A DNA stretch of 64,000 nucleotides from Anaerobacillus alkalidiazotrophicus (GTDB taxonomy: Bacteria; Bacillota; Bacilli; Bacillales_H; Anaerobacillaceae): assembly GCF_001866055.1 (NCBI RefSeq), contig NZ_MLQS01000030.1:125500-189499 (forward strand), given 5' to 3'. Numbering within the stretch: position 1 is the stretch's first letter; each line of letters opens with the position of its first letter. The position numbers and the translations under genes were made by a program. The notes under the pieces are model-generated. The model did no database searches and was not told the origin of the DNA. It saw nothing but the letters and a program-made list of their open reading frames with translations. Positions 54,041 to 64,000 of the stretch are shown here, one piece after another.

Positions 54041-54788
54041 ATGCAATATTTCACTGTGAAAACAGTAGAGGAAACGTATAAACAAATTAAAGAATTAGTA
54101 AAATCAGTTCAGGAAACTGAGGAAATGCCGTTAGAAAGTTCTCTTCACCGTATAGTAGCTGAAGATGTAGTTTCTACAGGTGGTCAAGGAAATAGAAACA
54201 GTCCCAACGAGTGATGCGTTAGGAAGGGTAACGGCATTACCGGTTTTTGTTAATCTTTCAATGCCTCATTACCATGCATCCGCTATGGACGGTATTGCTG
54301 TCCGTGCAGAAGATACATATGTAGCCCATGAACAAAGGCCTCTTCTTTTTGTAAAAGCTCTTCTTTTGCAAGGTGTCTCGGTTTATCTTCACTTTACGCT
54401 TTATTTCACTTCCACTCAGAAGTAGAAATAGAACTTTACAAATCATCTGAGGATATTAAAAAGGCTATTCTTTTTACAGGGAGTCATGATTTATCGATTG
54501 ACATTATTTCTACTTTATTGAAAAAGACTGAAGGAAGCAGGCAAATTAACTCTTCGCATGGTGGGAGTTTAGCACGGGTAATGGCAATAAAAAAAAGGAG
54601 AAGCTCATGTAACCGGAATTCATCTTCTAGATCCTGAAACAGGGACATATAATCTACCGTGCGTGGAAAAATATTTAGCGAAAGAAGAGGTAGTAGTTAT
54701 TCCATTTTTAAAACGACAGCAAGGTTGAATTGTTGCAAAAGGAAACCCACTTCAAATTAAAACTGTAGGAGACATAGTAGAAACATAA
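54041..54788 (+). pseudogene. moeA: Composite moeA pseudogene (two moeA genes fused and deleted)
   Basis: 54041-54175 encodes the start of one MoeA (YFTVKTVEETYKQIKEL ... LESSLHRIVAEDVVS). From 54180 in another frame comes the equivalent start of a second MoeA (VPTSDALGRVTALPVFVNLSMPHYHASAMDGIAV, split mentally at PVF). After a large deletion, pieces of the periplasmic-binding-like domain found behind some MoeA proteins follow (TGSHDLSIDIIST; VTGIHLLDPETGTYNLPCV). Several frameshifts and stops. Not functional. Confidence 0.85.
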
Positions 54789-54847
54789 AGTAGTACGGTA
54801 TATGGAGCCTAATTTTTTATAAATTAAAATTAGTGAGGAGGATTAAC

Positions 54848-55057
54848 ATGTTAAGCAATATAGGAATTCCGGGGTTAATATTAATCTTAGTGATTGCACT
54901 AGTTATTTTTGGACCGAAGAAGCTTCCTGAAATTGGTAGGGCTATGGGTCAAACACTAAAAGAATTTAAGAAATCAACTAGAGAATTAACGAGTGAATTT
55001 GAAGATGACGATAAAAAAAGTAAAACCTCTGAAAAATTAGAGAATGCAGAGAAGTAA
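54848..55057 (+). CDS. tatA: Twin-arginine translocase subunit TatA
   Basis: 69 residues from the ATG at 54848; a GTG at 54833 lies within the ribosome site GTGAGGAGG. One helix ([30 protein letters not shown]) with the FGPKKLPE hinge, an amphipathic helix and a charged tail: a standard TatA/E. It exports folded redox proteins such as molybdoenzymes. No tatC in the window. Confidence 0.93.
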   Translation: MLSNIGIPGLILILVIALVIFGPKKLPEIGRAMGQTLKEFKKSTRELTSEFEDDDKKSKTSEKLENAEK

Positions 55058-55121
55058 GAATCAATAGTTGAAATCGTTTATTTTAATATGTTTTAACTGA
55101 CAGGATAACTACAAAGATAGT

Positions 55122-55185
55122 AGAGAAAAAGAGGTTGACTGAAAATCAAATATGGGCTCTTTTGAGATCAACCTCTCCTTTTTCA
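55122..55185. terminator. Bidirectional terminator
   Basis: GAGAAAAAGAGGTTGA / TCAACCTCTCCTTTTTC between tatA and csp. Confidence 0.75.
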
Positions 55186-55367
55186 TATATAAAAAAATAT
55201 TATAATAAAGAAAATTAAATCTATAAAAATAATAAGAAGGAGAGTGTCCTTAGGCTTGCTTTTGGAAACCCTCCTTCGTTTTACTTGAAACGCGATTAGT
55301 GAATTAAGCTAGTATAATTAAACTTTTAGGTACAGGTATTGTGACTGTACTTTGTTAAGTTTGTTCT

Positions 55368-55565
55368 TTATAGTTTCTCAACATTTACTGCTTGTGGTCC
55401 ACGATTGCCTGTTTCAACCTCAAAGCTTACAGATTGTCCTTCTTCTAACGTTTTAAAGCCGTCTCCTTGAATTGCAGAAAAATGAACAAATACATCATCT
55501 TGTCCTTCCACTTCAATAAATCCAAAGCCTTTTTCTGCATTAAACCATTTAACTTTACCTTGCAT
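55368..55565 (-). CDS. Cold-shock protein, CspA family
   Basis: 65 residues: [18 protein letters not shown] (RNP1) and DVFVHFSAI (RNP2), the complete single cold-shock domain. Binds single-stranded RNA/DNA and melts mRNA structure. ATG after TAGGAGGAAATTT. The 470 bases upstream on this strand (to the MFS gene at 56043) have no gene; a long 5' leader is usual for csp genes. Confidence 0.97.
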   Translation of the reverse strand: MQGKVKWFNAEKGFGFIEVEGQDDVFVHFSAIQGDGFKTLEEGQSVSFEVETGNRGPQAVNVEKL

Positions 55566-56042
55566 AAAAAATTTCCTCCTAAATAGTTACCTAAAATTTA
55601 TTTCCATTTACTTATTCTTTATTTAGTAAAGAACTTTAACTTGATTTAAATCCAAATAATGAATATTATCATTCATTATTTTGCCACTAAGATACTTTAT
55701 CTACTTACGTTGTACCGCTCGTAACTTGATATAGTTTTATGTGGCATAGTTTTGATAATTGTGACATGTACTCAAGTAAATGGACATTGATAATTTTCCC
55801 ATATATAAGAAATATATTCATTTTATTTTATGACATTTATAATTAAACCAACCTTCGCTACGTATCATTCTATGGCGCAACTGGATGTCGTATGACAGAT
55901 TTAGATTATCCTAAATATATTTTTGATAATGGCCTTTATTTGTTTAAGAATAGATTTTTTTATTTCTAAAATAATAAGACAAGGATTATTACTTCATTGA
56001 ACCCAGTACCATACTTTTAATGTGAAGCGGGGCGAGGTTATT

Positions 56043-57239
56043 ATGGCAGAGAAAAAAACATGGGATCTTGTGTCCTTGGCTTCAATTCCCTTAGTAATGA
56101 CGTTAGGGAATTCAATGTTGATTCCTGTCCTTCCAACTATAGAGAAAGAATTACAAATTACTTCTCTACAAGTTAGTTTGATTATTACTGTATATTCAGT
56201 CGTTGCTATTGTCTTAATTCCAATTGCAGGTTATTTATCTGATCAATATGGAAGAAAACGAATCATTATACCGAGTTTAATTATCGCTGCTTTAGGTGGT
56301 TTGATTTCTGGGTGGTCTGCATGGCAATTGAAAGATGCTTATGGGGCAATCATAGTTGGTAGGCTACTTCAAGGGGTAGGGGCAGCTGGAGCCGCACCTA
56401 TAGTCATGCCGTTAGTGGGCGATCTTTATCAAAATGAAAGTGATGTAAGTAACGGTCTAGGTGTTATTGAAACAGCAAATACATTTGGGAAAGTCTTGAG
56501 CCCAATACTAGGGGCAATTCTAGCTGCTTCAGTGTGGTTTATGCCATTTTTTGCTTTCCCTGTGTTTTGTTTGATTTCAATTTTTATGATGATCTTTCTA
56601 GTGAAAACACCTCCGTTATCAATTATCCCTCCAAAAATAGACGTATTTTTCAGATCATTAAAGTACATTTTTAAAAATGAGGGTCGTTGGTTATATGCAG
56701 TCTTTGCGATAGGCTGTATCTGTATGTTTGTTCTTTTTGGTGTTTTATTTTACCTATCAACAATGTTAGAAGAACAGCACAACATTGAAGGAATTAAAAA
56801 AGGGATCATCCTTGCGATCCCGCTAGCTGCTCTCTGTTTTTCTTCTTATATTACAGGGAAAGGTATCGGTAAGGAAAAACAACGTATGAAGGTAGTTACT
56901 ACTGTTGGTTTACTAATTCTAACAATTGCAAATTTTTCCGTTGCTTTTACAAAAGATATTTATGTATTACTAACGGCGATGTTTGCTTCTGGCTTAGGAA
57001 TTGGATTTGCCTTGCCAAGTTTAGATGCTCTGGTTACAGAAGGAATAGAAAAGGGAGAAAGAGGTACAATTACGTCTGTTTATAGTAGTATGCGATTTGT
57101 TGGTGTAGCATTAGGCCCACCTATTGTAGCTATTATTATGAAGGTTTCTCATTTTATTTTATTTGTTATTATTACATTCATTAGCTTAATAGCCGTTTTA
57201 ATATCAATAATTTTTATTAAACCATCAGAGGATGATTAA
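56043..57239 (+). CDS. MFS transporter, multidrug-efflux type
   Basis: 398 residues, twelve helices, with motif A GYLSDQYGRKRIIIPSLI and the drug/H+ antiporter motif C region GRLLQGVGAAGAAPIVMPLVGDLY. Similar in pattern to Bacillus efflux pumps of the Bmr/YbcL type. Start at ATG 56043 after GGGGCGAGGT; a GTG at 56022 is less likely. Substrate unknown. Confidence 0.88.
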   Translation: MAEKKTWDLVSLASIPLVMTLGNSMLIPVLPTIEKELQITSLQVSLIITVYSVVAIVLIPIAGYLSDQYGRKRIIIPSLIIAALGGLISGWSAWQLKDAYGAIIVGRLLQGVGAAGAAPIVMPLVGDLYQNESDVSNGLGVIETANTFGKVLSPILGAILAASVWFMPFFAFPVFCLISIFMMIFLVKTPPLSIIPPKIDVFFRSLKYIFKNEGRWLYAVFAIGCICMFVLFGVLFYLSTMLEEQHNIEGIKKGIILAIPLAALCFSSYITGKGIGKEKQRMKVVTTVGLLILTIANFSVAFTKDIYVLLTAMFASGLGIGFALPSLDALVTEGIEKGERGTITSVYSSMRFVGVALGPPIVAIIMKVSHFILFVIITFISLIAVLISIIFIKPSEDD

Positions 57240-57331
57240 AATGAGATACATAACTTCTAAAATAGGGAAGCCGATTAGATATGCATTTTTCTTTTAACTG
57301 TGTATAATAAAGGAAAATTAGGGAGATTGGA

Positions 57332-57835
57332 GTGTCATTAGAAACGTTGCTTAATCAAACATTTTCATTTGTCGACTATTACAAAAATACAGTAGAACTT
57401 TCATTTGTACCTAATGCATTCTCTAAAAATCCAAAGCACGTTTGGATTATTTGTCAATTTAACAATAAATGGCTTCTAACTTGTCATGAAGAACGAGGAT
57501 TTGAATTTCCAGGTGGGAAAGTAGAGGAAGGGGAAACTGCAGATCAAGCTGCTGTTCGTGAAGTTTACGAAGAAACAGGTGGAATTATAAAAAAAATACT
57601 CAAATTAGGTCAATATAAAGTTACAGCTAAACATGAAATAGTCATTAAAGATGTTTACTATGCACAAATTGACCGTTTAGAAAAAAGAGAGCATTACTTT
57701 GAAACTAAGGGTCCTACTTTATTTAACGACCTTCCTGAGAATATTCGAGAAAATAAACAATTTAGCTTTTTAATGAAAGACGGTGTTCTCACCCATTGTT
57801 TAGATATAATAAAAAAGAAAGAACTTAGTTTTTAA
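57332..57835 (+). CDS. ytkD: NUDIX hydrolase YtkD
   Basis: 167 residues with the Nudix box FPGGKVEEGETADQAAVREV followed by YEETGG. In B. subtilis YtkD cleaves 8-oxo-dGTP and other nucleoside triphosphates and lies beside the ytl genes, as here. GTG start after GGGAGATTGGA. Single gene; no clear terminator, the M3 repeat follows. Confidence 0.93.
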   Translation: MSLETLLNQTFSFVDYYKNTVELSFVPNAFSKNPKHVWIICQFNNKWLLTCHEERGFEFPGGKVEEGETADQAAVREVYEETGGIIKKILKLGQYKVTAKHEIVIKDVYYAQIDRLEKREHYFETKGPTLFNDLPENIRENKQFSFLMKDGVLTHCLDIIKKKELSF

Positions 57836-57839
57836 CTGA

Positions 57840-57957
57840 GTGAATTTCATCTTAACTTAAATGGAGCTACTTAATTCTAAATGTTATTGGAAACGGTCTT
57901 TATCCAATAACATTTAGTATCAGAGTAGCAAAAATAAACAATTATGAAATTCATTAA
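57840..57957. repeat. TIR element with central hairpin, copy M3
   Basis: GTGAATTTCATCTTAACTTA ... ACAATTATGAAATTCATTAA; central hairpin 57877-57917. After it, 58010-58137 resembles the GGACA family very weakly. Confidence 0.85.
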
Positions 57958-58137
57958 ACTATGTAGCTTCTTACCGTGGAGAATTATATTGGGAAAAAAT
58001 TATAATGACACCAAATCTGTTATTTTGATAAATGTCTAAATAATTGATGTTTTCCGACAGAGCATCCGCTATTTAGTCTTGAGATAGCTATTTTTTATGG
58101 GTTTGATTAAATAGTGATCTTGTGTCTGCGAAAGTAT

Positions 58138-58162
58138 AAAAACGCACAAATGTGCGTTTTTA
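58138..58162. terminator. Intrinsic terminator of the ytl operon
   Basis: AAAACGCACA / TGTGCGTTTT perfect stem. Confidence 0.8.
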
Positions 58163-58203
58163 TGCTAATATGGTCTCGTGACCTAAGGGTTTGCATCTTC
58201 TAT

Positions 58204-59010
58204 TTATCGCTGAAGTTGTTTCATTAATTTTCGTTCTAATAACTCAACACCTTGATACATAACTGTTGCGAGTATTGCTATAACTAACAAGCTTAGTATG
58301 ACTAAATTGAAGTTGAATACTTGGAAACCGTAAATTATCATATAACCTAATCCTTTTTTAGAGACAAGAAATTCTCCTACAATGACACCGACCCAAGAAA
58401 GTCCCACATTTACTTTTAATGTTGAGACTATTGTTGGTAACGTAGCTGGTAAAATGACAGATTGAAACGATTGAGATTTAGTTGCTCCAAAGGTCTGCAC
58501 AACTTTTAAATAGTTCTCATCTACATTTTTAAATCCATTATAAACGACTAGGGTCGTAATAATAACCGAAATTAAAGCACCCATAGCAATAATCGAAGAA
58601 TACCCTGGCCCAAGACCAACAATTAAAATAGGGCCAAGAGCAATTTTAGGCATAGAGTTTAATACTACAAGGTAGGGGTCAAGAACGCGCGAAACAAACG
58701 GAGACCACCATAATATCGCGGCTAACATAGTTCCTATAAATGTTCCAAGAATAAAACCTGCAATCGTTTCGAGTAAAGTCACAGATAAATGAGTAAATAA
58801 AGAACCATCTATTATTTTCTCAATGAAAAGTTTCCAAACCCGTGAAGGCATACTAAATAATAAAGGATCTATCCACCGTAGCCTGGAAGCAGTTTCCCAA
58901 ATAGCAAAAAATGAGACTAAAATGCTTAATTGAACAACCTTTATTTTAATTTTTTCAATACGTTTATTTTGCTTATATTCTTCATGGAGTTTAGATACTG
59001 AATTACTCAA
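58204..59010 (-). CDS. ytlD: ABC transporter permease YtlD
   Basis: 268 residues, six helices, with the binding-protein-dependent permease loop ([26 protein letters not shown]). SsuC/TauC/ThiX class. TTG start; overlaps the stop of the ATPase gene by eight bases. Forms an importer with the two genes before it. Confidence 0.9.
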   Translation of the reverse strand: MSNSVSKLHEEYKQNKRIEKIKIKVVQLSILVSFFAIWETASRLRWIDPLLFSMPSRVWKLFIEKIIDGSLFTHLSVTLLETIAGFILGTFIGTMLAAILWWSPFVSRVLDPYLVVLNSMPKIALGPILIVGLGPGYSSIIAMGALISVIITTLVVYNGFKNVDENYLKVVQTFGATKSQSFQSVILPATLPTIVSTLKVNVGLSWVGVIVGEFLVSKKGLGYMIIYGFQVFNFNLVILSLLVIAILATVMYQGVELLERKLMKQLQR

Positions 59011-59767
59011 GGCTCTCCAACTCCTTCCATATTAGTTGAAAGAGCTCATTAAATCTTGGATGATTTCTTGCTTGGAATGGCATTAAAACTCTTAGCTCTT
59101 GAGGGATTTCAAATATTTGATAAATAGTCCCAGGGCGTGCTGATAATAGTACAATCCGATCTGACATGGCAATTGCTTCCCCAATGTCATGGGTAACTAA
59201 TATTGCTGTTTTTTTCTGCTCTTTAATAGTATGAGAAACGAGATCTTCAAGCTTTAGTTTTGTCTGATAATCTAGTGCTGAAAAAGGTTCATCTAATAAA
59301 AGAAGAGTTGGTTGTGTTGCAAGCATACGAACTAAAGCAACACGTTGTCTCATCCCCCCAGATAATTGACTAGGGAAATCATTTTTTTTATCTATTAACC
59401 TCATTTTATCTAGTAACGACAATGCGTGTTCCTTTGTATCTTGCGTAAGTTTTTTCATAGTTTTTAAACCGATTGTAATATTTTGCTCGATTGTTAACCA
59501 AGGAAATAAATAGTCTTGCTGAAGCATATAACCAGTTTTTGGTGATGGACGCAAGATTTGCTGCCCCTCAATAATAATCTCTCCATTTGTCGGTTGAATG
59601 AGGCCTGCAATTAAAGATAATAATGTTGTCTTGCCACAGCCACTTGGACCGATGATAGAAATAAATTCCCCATTATCAATAGAGAGTGTAATATCTTTGA
59701 GGGCGGTTGTTGCGGTTTCTTGTGAAAAAAAAGTTTTATCTACATTGTTAATATTTACAATAGACAC
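59003..59767 (-). CDS. ytlC: ABC transporter ATP-binding protein YtlC
   Basis: 254 residues: Walker [11 protein letters not shown]-loop [10 protein letters not shown], signature LSGGMRQR, Walker [13 protein letters not shown] and H-loop VTHD. Taurine/nitrate/sulfonate class. GTG start after GGGAGG. Second gene of the operon. Confidence 0.93.
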   Translation of the reverse strand: MSIVNINNVDKTFFSQETATTALKDITLSIDNGEFISIIGPSGCGKTTLLSLIAGLIQPTNGEIIIEGQQILRPSPKTGYMLQQDYLFPWLTIEQNITIGLKTMKKLTQDTKEHALSLLDKMRLIDKKNDFPSQLSGGMRQRVALVRMLATQPTLLLLDEPFSALDYQTKLKLEDLVSHTIKEQKKTAILVTHDIGEAIAMSDRIVLLSARPGTIYQIFEIPQELRVLMPFQARNHPRFNELFQLIWKELESLE

Positions 59768-59858
59768 AGCAAAACCTCCCTTTTTGTGTACATTTACTAT
59801 GAATTGAATCGCAAAGGGTCATTAAGTCGACTCTTGCAATACTCTTACCTCTACAAAG

Positions 59859-60854
59859 CTATTCCATTACCTTATCAGCAAATTTTGTATTTACTAATTT
59901 TTCATATTCAACTTTCATTGGTAGCTCCCCAGCTTGATCCATGATTTGTTGTAGATTCTCCCAAGCTTCTTCTTTAATTCTAGGTGTTGTTGCGTAAGAG
60001 CCTTGAGATTTATAGTTATGAACCACGTTTTCAATTATTTCTATATCAGTATCGCTGAAAAATGGTTGAATTGACCTCGCTATTTCTTCATTTGAGCTTG
60101 ACTCTACCCATTGTTGTGCTTTATATAATGCTCTTGTAAATCGTTCAATAACATCACGATTGTTTTTAATAAAACTTTCCTTTGCCATAAAACCAGTGTA
60201 AGGTACTGTACCAGATTCTATTCCAAATGAGGCCACTATGTGACCAATCCCATCTAGTTCAAATTGTGTAGCTGTTGGTTCAAATAATTGAACATAGTCT
60301 CCAGTTCCGGAAGCAAAGGCGCTAGGGATATTACCGAAGTCGATGTTTTGGATTAAATTTAAGTCTCTATGAGGGTCGATTCCGTGTTTTCTTAAAACGT
60401 GTTCCCCAACCATTTGAGGCATTCCACCAATGCGTTGACCGAGAAATGTACTGCCTTTTAACATTTCCCAGTCAAAGTTACTAATTTTTTCTCTAGAGAC
60501 AAGGAATGTTCCATCTTGCTGAGTAAGTGCAGCAAAGTTAATTGCAGGATCATTCGCTTCTTGAGCATAGACATAAATAGAAGTCTCTGCTCCGACTAGT
60601 GCGATGTCCGCACCTCCCGCAAGAAGTGTTGTCATTGTATTATCGCCACCCCAAGTAGTTGTTAAGTCTACTTTAATCCCTTCTTCCTCAAAAAAACCTT
60701 CAGAAATAGCTACATATTGTGGAGCGTAAAAAATTGAACGTGTCACCTCTGCTAAGCGAACGGTATCTGTATCATCATCGGATGAACACCCTACAAAAAA
60801 TAACATTGAAACAGCGGTCAAAAGTATTAAGAAAATTTTACTACTACCTTTCAT
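59859..60854 (-). CDS. ytlA: ABC transporter substrate-binding lipoprotein YtlA
   Basis: 331 residues: signal peptide with lipobox FVGC-SS, then an NMT1/THI5-like fold (RSIFYAPQYVAISEGFFEEEGIKVDL; ADIALVGAETSIYVYA). This class binds thiamine precursors, sulfonates or nitrate; the THI5-like start hints at a pyrimidine precursor, but no TPP riboswitch is visible upstream, so the substrate stays open. ATG after AGGAGGAATT. Confidence 0.9.
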   Translation of the reverse strand: MKGSSKIFLILLTAVSMLFFVGCSSDDDTDTVRLAEVTRSIFYAPQYVAISEGFFEEEGIKVDLTTTWGGDNTMTTLLAGGADIALVGAETSIYVYAQEANDPAINFAALTQQDGTFLVSREKISNFDWEMLKGSTFLGQRIGGMPQMVGEHVLRKHGIDPHRDLNLIQNIDFGNIPSAFASGTGDYVQLFEPTATQFELDGIGHIVASFGIESGTVPYTGFMAKESFIKNNRDVIERFTRALYKAQQWVESSSNEEIARSIQPFFSDTDIEIIENVVHNYKSQGSYATTPRIKEEAWENLQQIMDQAGELPMKVEYEKLVNTKFADKVME

Positions 60855-61077
60855 TATTAATTCCTCCTGAAAAACGTATTTATTTTATGTGATACTATAT
60901 GTTAATCCGCCCAGAAGTGTGTGTAGAGCAATAGAAAAAGTGACTATTTCGTTAGTACTAGAGTAAATTTCAAAATGACCAAAATCAATCCGCATAATCT
61001 AGTTATAAACGGTTTAACGTAACTTAAAAATAGAAAATTAGTGGTGAGAATAATTATGAAACTTTCTAAAATAAAAA

Positions 61078-61105
61078 AACACGCTAGAAAAATTATAGCG
61101 TGTTA
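61078..61105 (-). terminator. Intrinsic terminator of pckA
   Basis: On the minus strand AACACGCTA / TAGCGTGTT then TTTTTATTTT. Confidence 0.8.
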
Positions 61106-61113
61106 GGAAAATA

Positions 61114-62691
61114 TTAAACTTTAGGTCCAGCGTTTATAATACGTTCTGAAACCTTGTCAAACTTTTTAAAGTTTTCTTGGAACTTACGTGCAAGTTCTTT
61201 TGCTTTTGTGTCGTAAGCATTTTTATCTAACCATGTTTCTCTAGGTTGGAGTATTTCATCTGGAACGCCTGGACAATGGATAGGAATACATAATCCAAAA
61301 ATAGGGTCAATAATCGTTTCAACATTGTTCAACTCTCCGTGGAGTGCAGCACGTACCATTGCTCGTGTGTAAGGTAACCTCATACGCTTACCGATACCGT
61401 ATTCTCCGCCAAACCAACCTGTATTTACTAAGAACACTTTAATATCATGTTGGTTAATTTTTTCTTCCAACATTTTTGCATAGTAGTAGGCAGAGAGCGG
61501 AAGAAAGGGTGATGCGAAGCAAGGAGAGAAAGTAGCTTCTGGTTTTGTAACACCTCGTTCAGTTCCTGCTACTTTACTTGTATACCCAGATAAGAAGTGG
61601 TACATGGCTTGATCCTTTGTTAATTTACTAATAGGTGGTAATACGCCAAATGCATCGGCAGTTAAGAAAATAATTGTATTAGGTTGCCCCGCGACACTTG
61701 GAATAATAGAGTTAGGGATAAGCTCAAGTGGATAAGCTACACGGGTGTTTTCAGTTAGTTGTGTATCATCGTAGATGGGCTTTCTATTTTCATCTAGGAC
61801 AACATTTTCTAATACTGATCCAAACCTGATAGCATTGTAGATTTGTGGTTCTTTTGTTTCGGAAAGGTTTATACACTTGGCATAACAACCGCCCTCAATA
61901 TTAAAGATGCCAGTATGTGACCAACCGTGTTCATCATCACCAATTAAATGACGCTCTAAATCAGCAGATAAAGTCGTTTTTCCAGTACCTGATAAGCCGA
62001 AGAATAAGGTAATATCACCTTCACTCCCTACATTTGCTGAACAATGCATAGAGAGAATATTTTTTTTAGGTAACAAATAATTCATGACCGTAAAAATCGA
62101 TTTTTTTATCTCTCCAGCATATTCAGTCCCACCAATTAAAATAATACGTTTTTCAAATGAAATAATAATAAACGTTTCTGAAACAGTTCCATCAATTTTA
62201 GGGTTAGCTTTAAACCCTGGTGCCGATATGATTGTAAACTCGCTTTTGTGGCTTACTAATTCTTCTTTTCTAGGGCGAATAAATAATTGACGAGCAAAAA
62301 GATTGTGCCAAGCCAATTCGTTAATAACTAAGATTGGTAAACGGTACCCTTTATCTGCGCTAGCAAAGTTTTTCGATATATATATTTCATCTTTATTTTC
62401 TAAATAGGAGAGGACTTTTTTTAAAAGATTTTCAAAAACTTCTCTACTTATAGGTTGGTTTATAGAACTCCAATTAAGATCTTTAATAGAAGCTTCTTTT
62501 ACAAAATATTTGTCTTTTGGAGATCTTCCAGTATAGTTTCCAGTTGTTGTTTGTAGAGCGCCACTAGATGTTAAAACACCTTCTTTTCTTTCGAGAGCTT
62601 TCTCTACTAATTGTGAAACAGGTAAATTGTTACATACATTTTTTCCTTTTATTATTTTGTCTAATTCTAGTTCAAAATTAAATGTACTCAT
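61114..62691 (-). CDS. pckA: Phosphoenolpyruvate carboxykinase (ATP)
   Basis: About 525 residues. Converts oxaloacetate and ATP to PEP, CO2 and ADP, the first step of gluconeogenesis. Motifs: [16 protein letters not shown], the kinase loop [19 protein letters not shown] and [11 protein letters not shown]; typical length. A TTG at 62700 is also possible, but the ATG at 62691 gives the more usual N-terminus. Divergent from metK, as in B. subtilis. Confidence 0.96.
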   Translation of the reverse strand: MSTFNFELELDKIIKGKNVCNNLPVSQLVEKALERKEGVLTSSGALQTTTGNYTGRSPKDKYFVKEASIKDLNWSSINQPISREVFENLLKKVLSYLENKDEIYISKNFASADKGYRLPILVINELAWHNLFARQLFIRPRKEELVSHKSEFTIISAPGFKANPKIDGTVSETFIIISFEKRIILIGGTEYAGEIKKSIFTVMNYLLPKKNILSMHCSANVGSEGDITLFFGLSGTGKTTLSADLERHLIGDDEHGWSHTGIFNIEGGCYAKCINLSETKEPQIYNAIRFGSVLENVVLDENRKPIYDDTQLTENTRVAYPLELIPNSIIPSVAGQPNTIIFLTADAFGVLPPISKLTKDQAMYHFLSGYTSKVAGTERGVTKPEATFSPCFASPFLPLSAYYYAKMLEEKINQHDIKVFLVNTGWFGGEYGIGKRMRLPYTRAMVRAALHGELNNVETIIDPIFGLCIPIHCPGVPDEILQPRETWLDKNAYDTKAKELARKFQENFKKFDKVSERIINAGPKV

Positions 62692-62846
62692 ACTTACCAA
62701 GACCCTTCCTCAAATTAAAGTTATCCAATAGTTATATTTACTATTATATAATAGCTCTTAGAAAATTCTACTAATAAACATCATGAAATAAAAAGTTGTG
62801 GTAATTAATATCCTTCGACAAAATCGGCGCTGTCAACTAAAAATGA

Positions 62847-62875
62847 TTGACATTGTTAGACACGTATTATATGAT
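62847..62875 (+). promoter_or_regulatory. Promoter of metK
   Basis: TTGACA, 17 bases, TATGAT; the SAM riboswitch starts about 15 bases downstream. Confidence 0.8.
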
Positions 62876-62889
62876 ATGTCCCGAACGGA

Positions 62890-63033
62890 TACTCTTATTC
62901 CGAGTCGGTGGAGGGACAGGCCCAATGAAACCCGGCAACCAACACTTCGTGTAAGTTTATATCTTCACGTTACATATAGTGAAAAGGTGCTAACCTGCAA
63001 GACTTATGTCTTGATCGATAAGAGGCGAAAGGC
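62890..63033 (+). promoter_or_regulatory. SAM-I riboswitch (S-box) of metK
   Basis: Conserved blocks: CTCTTATTCCGAGTCGGTGG, AGGGACAGGCCCAATGAAAC, CCGGCAACC, AAGGTGCTAACCTGCAAG, GATAAGAGGCGAAAGG. High SAM should let the terminator at 63041-63072 form and stop metK transcription. Confidence 0.97.
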
Positions 63034-63040
63034 GGATAAT

Positions 63041-63072
63041 CAAAACCTTTTCCTCTATAAGGAAAAGGTTTT
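63041..63072 (+). terminator. Terminator of the SAM riboswitch
   Basis: AAAACCTTTTCCT / AGGAAAAGGTTTTT. Confidence 0.9.
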
Positions 63073-63315
63073 TCATATGGGGCTGAATTCAAGAGGCCAC
63101 ACATCTAATTTGTTTTGGGTAAATTAAGTGTGTGAAGTCGTACATGAATTAACCTATTACTTAGTGTAATCATTACGAAGATGGAAAAGCTAAGTTAAAG
63201 AAGGAAAAGATTTGTTCTTTCAATACAATATTCTGTTTGACTTTTTTAGTCATAGGGAAAATGAGTACCGTATCAAAGAAGTGCATATCCTAAAGGGGAT
63301 AAAGGAGGTACAAAC

Positions 63316-64000
63316 ATGTCAGAAAAGAAAAAACGTCATTTATTTACATCAGAATCAGTTACAGAAGGTCATCCGGACAAAATTTGTGACCAAATTTCTG
63401 ATTCCATTCTTGATGCTATTTTAGCTAATGATCCTAATGCACGAGTTGCTTGTGAAACATCAGTAACAACAGGATTAGTACTTGTAGCAGGGGAGATTAC
63501 AACGTCTACATATGTTGACATTCCAAAGATCGTACGTGAAACGGTTCGGGAAATTGGTTATACTCGTGCTAAATACGGATTTGACTCAGAAACTTGTGCT
63601 GTTTTAACATCGATTGACGAACAGTCTCCAGATATTGCTCAAGGTGTTAACCAGGCTTTAGAAGCACGTGAAGGTCAAATGACTGATGCTGAAATCGAAG
63701 CAATCGGTGCGGGAGATCAGGGGTTAATGTTTGGTTATGCTGATAATGAAACACCTGAATTAATGCCACTACCAATTTCCCTTGCTCATAAACTTGCCCG
63801 TCGCTTAACAGAAGTAAGAAAAGAGGAAATTCTTCCTTATTTACGTCCCGATGGGAAAACACAGGTAACAGTAGAGTATGATGAAAATGGTAAACCAGTA
63901 CGCATTGATACGATTGTTATTTCAACTCAACATCACCCGGAAGTTACTCTAGAACAAATCCAACGAAATTTAAAAGAGTATGTTATTAAACCAGTGGTTC
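63316..64000 (+). CDS. metK: S-adenosylmethionine synthetase (partial)
   Basis: The frame from the ATG at 63316 (AAAGGAGGTACAAAC before it) stays open to the right edge: 228 residues, a little over half the usual 400. Motifs: [20 protein letters not shown] and [17 protein letters not shown]. Makes SAM from methionine and ATP. Under the SAM riboswitch. Confidence 0.97.
   Translation, partial: MSEKKKRHLFTSESVTEGHPDKICDQISDSILDAILANDPNARVACETSVTTGLVLVAGEITTSTYVDIPKIVRETVREIGYTRAKYGFDSETCAVLTSIDEQSPDIAQGVNQALEAREGQMTDAEIEAIGAGDQGLMFGYADNETPELMPLPISLAHKLARRLTEVRKEEILPYLRPDGKTQVTVEYDENGKPVRIDTIVISTQHHPEVTLEQIQRNLKEYVIKPVV

Noticed and set aside
60855..61110. TPP riboswitch ahead of ytlA
   Set aside because: I find no CTGAGA / ACCCTTTGAACCTGATC core; only plain AT-rich sequence.

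Overview
The window is AT-rich DNA from a spore-forming member of the Bacillaceae. Evidence for this: an alpha/beta SASP, two YjcZ-type mini-proteins, a YppG-like protein and a SinI-like protein; Bacillus-type genes with strong AGGAGG-like ribosome sites and many TTG/GTG starts; and a ytkD / ytlD-ytlC-ytlA / pckA / metK neighbourhood that I recognise from Bacillus subtilis. A class III ribonucleotide reductase, an NrfD-type membrane subunit, mobA, remnants of moeA and tatA suggest anaerobic respiration with molybdoenzymes. The genus is inferred; an Anaerobacillus-like or alkaliphilic Bacillus is plausible but not proven.

Layout. 1-4.2 kb: the end of an NrfD-like subunit, then a PhnD-like binding lipoprotein with its histidine kinase and response regulator. 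4.5-8.6 kb: sulfate assimilation operon cysH-sat-cysP-cysC behind a leader with a strong terminator. 8.8-12.4 kb: small sporulation-type and membrane proteins and an M50 protease. 12.6-15.35 kb: nrdDG (minus strand) behind a cobalamin riboswitch and two NrdR-like boxes. 18-21.3 kb: GntR/ABC operon of the ytr type. 21.9-26.6 kb: transporter, LOG protein, NlpC/P60, GNAT, aldo-keto reductase, SASP. 27.8-32 kb: magnesium region with two M-box riboswitches ahead of mgtE and of mgtC-mgtE. 32.2-38.4 kb: TraB-like protein, AarF kinase, and a DUF1538 pair followed by a tandem PII-like gene. 38.5-46.5 kb: small recombinase, YitT protein, CheW, YebC-type regulator, two tandem KinB-like kinases, hemolysin III. 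46.9-51.3 kb: DSD1-type enzyme, broken dedA, thiolase, polysaccharide deacetylase. 51.3-55.6 kb: gene-poor, repeat-rich decaying region with mobA, a composite moeA pseudogene, tatA and csp. 56-64 kb: MFS exporter, ytkD, ytlDCA, pckA, and metK behind a SAM riboswitch.

The most striking content is non-coding. At least four dispersed families of structured repeats fill the intergenic spaces. The best defined is an element of about 211 bp made of nested hairpins, which always follows TTTAT (or a close variant) and ends in TTTAT. Twelve full, deleted or decayed copies are visible. One copy sits inside another repeat, so the empty site can be read directly, and it fits an IS200/IS605-like insertion mode. 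Several copies end exactly on the stop codon of a gene, and the element's TTTAT end restores the TAA. A second family (about 115 bp) has terminal inverted repeats and a central hairpin whose loop is inverted in one copy. A third and a fourth family are large nested palindromes.

Regulation visible in the sequence: cobalamin (B12), M-box (Mg2+, two copies) and SAM-I riboswitches, each with a terminator; NrdR-like boxes; a possible attenuator with CymR-like half sites ahead of cysH; and many intrinsic terminators.
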